Assembly: GCA_031308135.1 (NCBI GenBank) | Contig: JAHLJT010000631.1 | Span: 218,889,536 to 218,953,535 of the forward strand | DNA from: Acheta domesticus | Taxonomy: Eukaryota; Arthropoda; Insecta; Orthoptera; Gryllidae | Direction: 5' to 3' | DNA length: 64,000 nucleotides | Shown: in pieces, positions 60,476-64,000 of the stretch | How the letters are laid out: every line of letters starts with the position of its first letter | Numbering within the stretch: the stretch's first letter is position 1 | Position numbers and translations under genes: made by a program | The notes under the pieces: model-generated | The model's database searches: none | Seen by the model: only the letters and a program-made list of their open reading frames with translations | Told to the model about the DNA's origin: nothing

Positions 60476-63183
60476 TGAGTTTTAATTTCTTTTATTAATA
60501 GTCATCTTTACGTGAAATATTGTTTTAAATAATTTGCATCGTAATTTCACTTTGATCCTATTTGACTAGTGGTAGTTATTGCCGAGAACATTTGAGTGAC
60601 ATTTGAATAACATTTAGTGTTATTTGCTGCTGCCGTATGTTTGTCCTTAAAAACCGGCCAACTCTTTAGTATAAAATATTTAGTGAATGGTAGTTCTTTC
60701 TAGTGGTGTTGACGTTTCCAGAAATGATAGAGAATGTGAAACTATTATATTCGCAATTTTTGTAGTCCCTCGCAGGCGCTCTGGTGAAACAAAGCTATCT
60801 CCAGGTGTAGGGAAGAGAGGTGTCCGCTAGGTGGCCTTGGCTGAATCTTGCATGTCGACTGCCACTTAACGATTCGGTGGAGAAGTTTAACTTATAAAAG
60901 TTACCATAAATCGTAGAAAAGTACCGTATGAAACTCGATGCAATTGGTATTAATACACTTGTGTGAAGTTTATGATTCTCGCTCGTTCCTCGCTCGTATC
61001 GTAATATCACACTCTTGTATTAATACCGATCATTACATCATTGTTTCTTAATGTACTATAAAATAATAAATTAAGTGTACAAATTTAAACATATTTGATA
61101 TAAGCCTATCACCAAGAGAAGAAATCACCAATCAAGAGAGAAGTGTAAGCGTTTTGTGTTTGTTGTATCTATTTGCCCTTCCTTGAAAGTATGCAAATTC
61201 TCCTCTCAATCAGAAGTTACCCGGTTTTTCATTTCCCAAGACTATAGATATATCTCACATAGACCTTCACTTTTGCTAGGAGGTTGGCATTGTTTTATGA
61301 GCTTCATCTAATATTTTATCTGGAATAAGTTCAATTTCTACCATTTTAATACCGATTTCTTATCTTTTAAATCACTACGGCGATTGTAAGTGGAAGCGAT
61401 AGTAAAAGTAAGGCCCGCAAAAAAGGTCTTGTTCAGAACGCCAAATTCAGAGCAATGAAAGGTAAGCTTCAAAGGTCACAATATGCTTGACTGTTGCGTA
61501 ATTTGAATTAATATTCTTTAATGGTAACGGAAAAAACCATTGAATGTAACCCGTGTAGCTCACTCCTATCGTGATTTTGTTTTGATCGTACCACAAGTGC
61601 AATTATACCTTTAATTATCAACTTAATTCATTAATTAGTATACTCGTAAAATTAATCAAATAACTTTTACCACCGTAATATTTACACAATAATAAATAGA
61701 AATTTATTTGATCCATAAATCCTCTCAATGTAAGTGTTCTTGGAGATATATTGTTGAGAAATTGATTCCTATTATCTCATTAGTGTTAAAAACCAATCAG
61801 TTAAGTAGCAGTAAATATTTACATTTTTCCGACAGCGTTTGTGCAAAAACAGGTTGACGGAACTTCCGAAGTTGCATTTCTCTGAAGATGTCTTTCACTC
61901 CTTCGCATGTTGAAATACACGAGACCAGAGGACTGATGGCAGCTAAGCGGCGACCTTTCAGTAGAACATTTGTGCATTCCTTTGAATACCCTGTGACAGC
62001 AAGCTGGTTTAGGACCACACTAAACCAAAAACCTAATTGTTATTTTCCATCTAAATATTGTAACAAAAGACTGACGGTGTTTCATAAGCCATGAGAATGT
62101 AAAGAATTCATAATACGTTGCACGAATGTACTGAACACTGTTTTCATCTAAGTCAAAAACTTTTATAATTTTCTTCTTTCTGTTCCTCCTATTTCTTTCT
62201 TTTCTCTTTTTCTTCTTCTCCCACTCCTTTTCGTGCTTCTCTAAGTCTTCATCTTCTTTTGCGTTCCCCTTCTCCTGTATATTTTCCTCTCAATTCATTT
62301 TCTTCGTCTCCATTTTCTCATCCTCCTTCCTCCTAGTTCTTCTTCTTGGGATTCAAGCTAACATTCACGAGGACTGACAAATGTTGCAACGGAAAAGTGT
62401 GAAATGCATGAACATCGCGAGTATTTCGTAATAAAATAGAGGTGCTACAGTGCTCCAAGTCCACATATTTCTCTTATACTAGTTTGTAACGCTTACGTAA
62501 AGTATATGAATACATCTCTTAGCATTCAGTCATGAAATACATTTCTCCTAACAAAGCAAAGTGCGAATGGTTTCGTTTTCTAAATTGAAACAATTAAACG
62601 AAACCGTCTGCTATTAAATTCAGTGTATTCTTCTCTATTCTCACAAAAATTCTGATAAAAAAAACTTTCTGCGACAATGTTTAACCATTCCATTGCTACC
62701 CTTTTCAGATGTTTTACCGATGTTACTCGGAGTCTATCAGACCCAAGTCTTCTCCAGTCCGTTATTTCCAAGACACAATTTATGTGGAAGCATATCCTAA
62801 TCATTTACTATGAATACGTGAATAACCTAATTGCTTTTATTATTGTGTATTTTTTTATCTTTCCTATACAATTTCAGAATTTTTTAAATGCCCCTTTTCG
62901 TTCATTGTAGCTACAAGAAATTTTAAAAAATCCTGCTACACCTTACTATTTTAAGGTTATGTATACTATTAATCTCTGCATTAGATGAAAAGAGAAGTAA
63001 TACACGTAATTCTACTAGAATTCCAAACACGAAGATAATGTATTTATTACTTATCTAAAAAAAGTGAGTGACCCCCAAAAAAATCAGGAATATATCTCAC
63101 AGAATAAGTTCCCAGGAAACGAAATAACTGAAGGTTCTCAGAAAAGCTTTGAGAAACAAATGGTATAGTTATTTTAGTCACGA
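60476..63183. other. No gene recognised
   Basis: AT-rich DNA without motif-bearing frames. It includes the polypyrimidine tract at 62164-62347. Confidence 0.5.
62164..62347. repeat. Polypyrimidine tract, about 180 bp
   Basis: The plus strand is almost entirely C and T with CTTCTTCT and TCCTCC words. It is a strong purine/pyrimidine strand bias of the kind that can form triplex DNA. Confidence 0.85.
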
Positions 63184-63258
63184 GTCCTCTAAATGAGGGG
63201 CTTTAAGGACGAAGCTGGGAGGTTCTTCCAGCTGAGACCTTAAAGACTAATAGAGGAC
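63184..63258. repeat. Nested three-stem hairpin, 75 bp
   Basis: GTCCTCTA (63184) pairs with TAGAGGAC (63251), TTTAAGG (63202) with CCTTAAA (63238), and AGCTGG (63213) with CCAGCT (63228), giving a single long interrupted stem. It may be the core of a small inverted-repeat transposon. Confidence 0.75.
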
Positions 63259-63442
63259 GAGTTACATACAATGTTTTTTGTTATTTCTAGTTTATCGCGT
63301 ATTCAGAATAAACTTTTATCACTTTCAGAGTAAAGAATTGTCATTACTCTCAGTTTTCTGTAGCAAGGGTTGGCGGTACTGGATGCTTTGTGATCAAACA
63401 GTTGAATGTTTTTTTCCGCTAATGCAAGCTGATTGAGAAAAA

Positions 63443-63667
63443 ATGTCCGAGAATTTTGAAGTATCAGGATATATTTTCGTGCCAGATGATACTCTGGAGG
63501 AAGCAGAAGCTGCAAGGTCTAATTTGATGTCTTCTAAATCTGTAACCACTTATAAGAAAGCTCATGATTTATTTTGTGACTGGCTAACAAAAAGGAATGT
63601 TCCAGAGATTAACGAAGAGAATATGTTTACTAACGTAAATAACAAAAAAGAAACGAAGTGTTGCTGA
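63443..63667 (+). CDS. Small ORF, possibly N-terminal part of a Crypton-like recombinase
   Basis: ATG at 63443 has A at -3 and opens 74 codons: MSENFEVSGYIFVPDD, then SVTTYKKAHDLFCDWLTKRNVPEINEENMF. The YxxxxxxFxxWxxxxN pattern is like the SAM-like N-terminal helix of tyrosine recombinase-related (Crypton, ZMYM-type) proteins. No downstream catalytic domain was found, and the frame ends in Lys/Cys-rich residues. It could be a first exon, a relic or chance. Confidence 0.3.
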   Translation: MSENFEVSGYIFVPDDTLEEAEAARSNLMSSKSVTTYKKAHDLFCDWLTKRNVPEINEENMFTNVNNKKETKCC

Positions 63668-64000
63668 GCAAGTCATAGACAATATTTGTTCATCTAAACG
63701 AGAATACAGTTATGTATTTTGTATCACTTAGTGACTCAACCTGTATGTGCAGACAATTGATTGTAGAGGAAAGACAATGGTTTGGAATGGTCAAGACATT
63801 GAAAGCTTATTGTAAACGCATATCTTGATGAATATTGAATGCTGTAGAATAAAACTGAAACATAGTCAACGCCCTAACGTAAGTCTGAAAATAAATAATG
63901 AAACATTTTTATTTTTTTATAAGGACGATTATTCCATATTTTGAAACCAACAACCTCCACGTGCCGTAAACGAATGCCTTTACCCCGATTTATTGCGAGG
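63668..64000. other. No gene recognised
   Basis: AT-rich end of the window. Confidence 0.5.

Overview
This is a eukaryotic window: AT-rich, intron-scale non-coding DNA with many decayed mobile elements and no bacterial-style operons. The families present (I-like, Jockey-like, R4/Dong-like, Penelope-like, mariner, Merlin-like and P/THAP-like elements, (AAT)n tracts, a tRNA-derived SINE head) point to an arthropod, most likely an insect with a large repeat-rich genome. The species cannot be named from the sequence. No complete host protein-coding gene was recognised. Two short exon-like stretches (about 42.3-42.65 kb on the minus strand and 31.8-32.04 kb on the plus strand) are the only host-exon candidates.

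Layout. 1.25-3.9 kb: a 5'-truncated R4/Dong-type retrotransposon (reverse transcriptase, CCHC finger, restriction-like endonuclease) bounded on both sides by TAA microsatellite, apparently landed in the (AAT)n tail of another retroelement. 4-16 kb: non-coding, with GC-rich patches, a SINE head, a 51-bp tandem array and one copy of a dispersed repeat. 16.3-21.7 kb: copy 1 of a 5.5-kb I-superfamily-like retrotransposon with target-site duplications and several inactivating lesions. 24.4-25.5 kb: an unclassified 1.09-kb inverted-repeat element whose ends carry paired TGACG/CGTCA dyads. 28.3-29.6 kb: a full-length but dead mariner (DD34D). 34-36.2 kb and 41.2-42 kb: two Merlin/IS1595-like transposase relics. 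36.7-38.2 kb: two Penelope-like fragments in opposite orientation, a GIY-YIG endonuclease and a reverse transcriptase that has lost its YxDD motif. 42.6-43.4 kb: a Ty3/gypsy-like integrase relic.

43.9-50.8 kb is a nest. A Tc1/mariner-superfamily relic with roughly 390-bp inverted arms and TA at both ends is interrupted by copy 2 of the I-like element (13-bp target-site duplication). Copy 2 has an open ORF1 (gag-like, CCHC knuckle), an ATGA stop/start overlap, and an ORF2 (AP endonuclease, reverse transcriptase, RNase H-like region, CCHC) spoiled only by one late frameshift. Both copies share the loss of three of the four expected RNase H catalytic residues, so that loss seems to belong to the source family. 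54.1-55.85 kb: a Jockey-like relic on the minus strand. 57.6-58.9 kb: a 1.26-kb element with P-element-like architecture (7-bp direct repeats, terminal and subterminal inverted repeats, THAP-like start). 59.2-59.9 kb: a C-terminal reverse transcriptase scrap. 60-64 kb: the second dispersed-repeat copy, hairpins, a polypyrimidine tract and a possible recombinase-like ORF.

The coding parts do not form a pathway. They are independent selfish elements nested in one another. The most useful signals are the target-site logic (TAA-targeted insertion, nested insertions, intact duplications), the degenerate RNase H shared by two young copies, and two inverted-repeat elements that do not fit a catalogue entry I can name.
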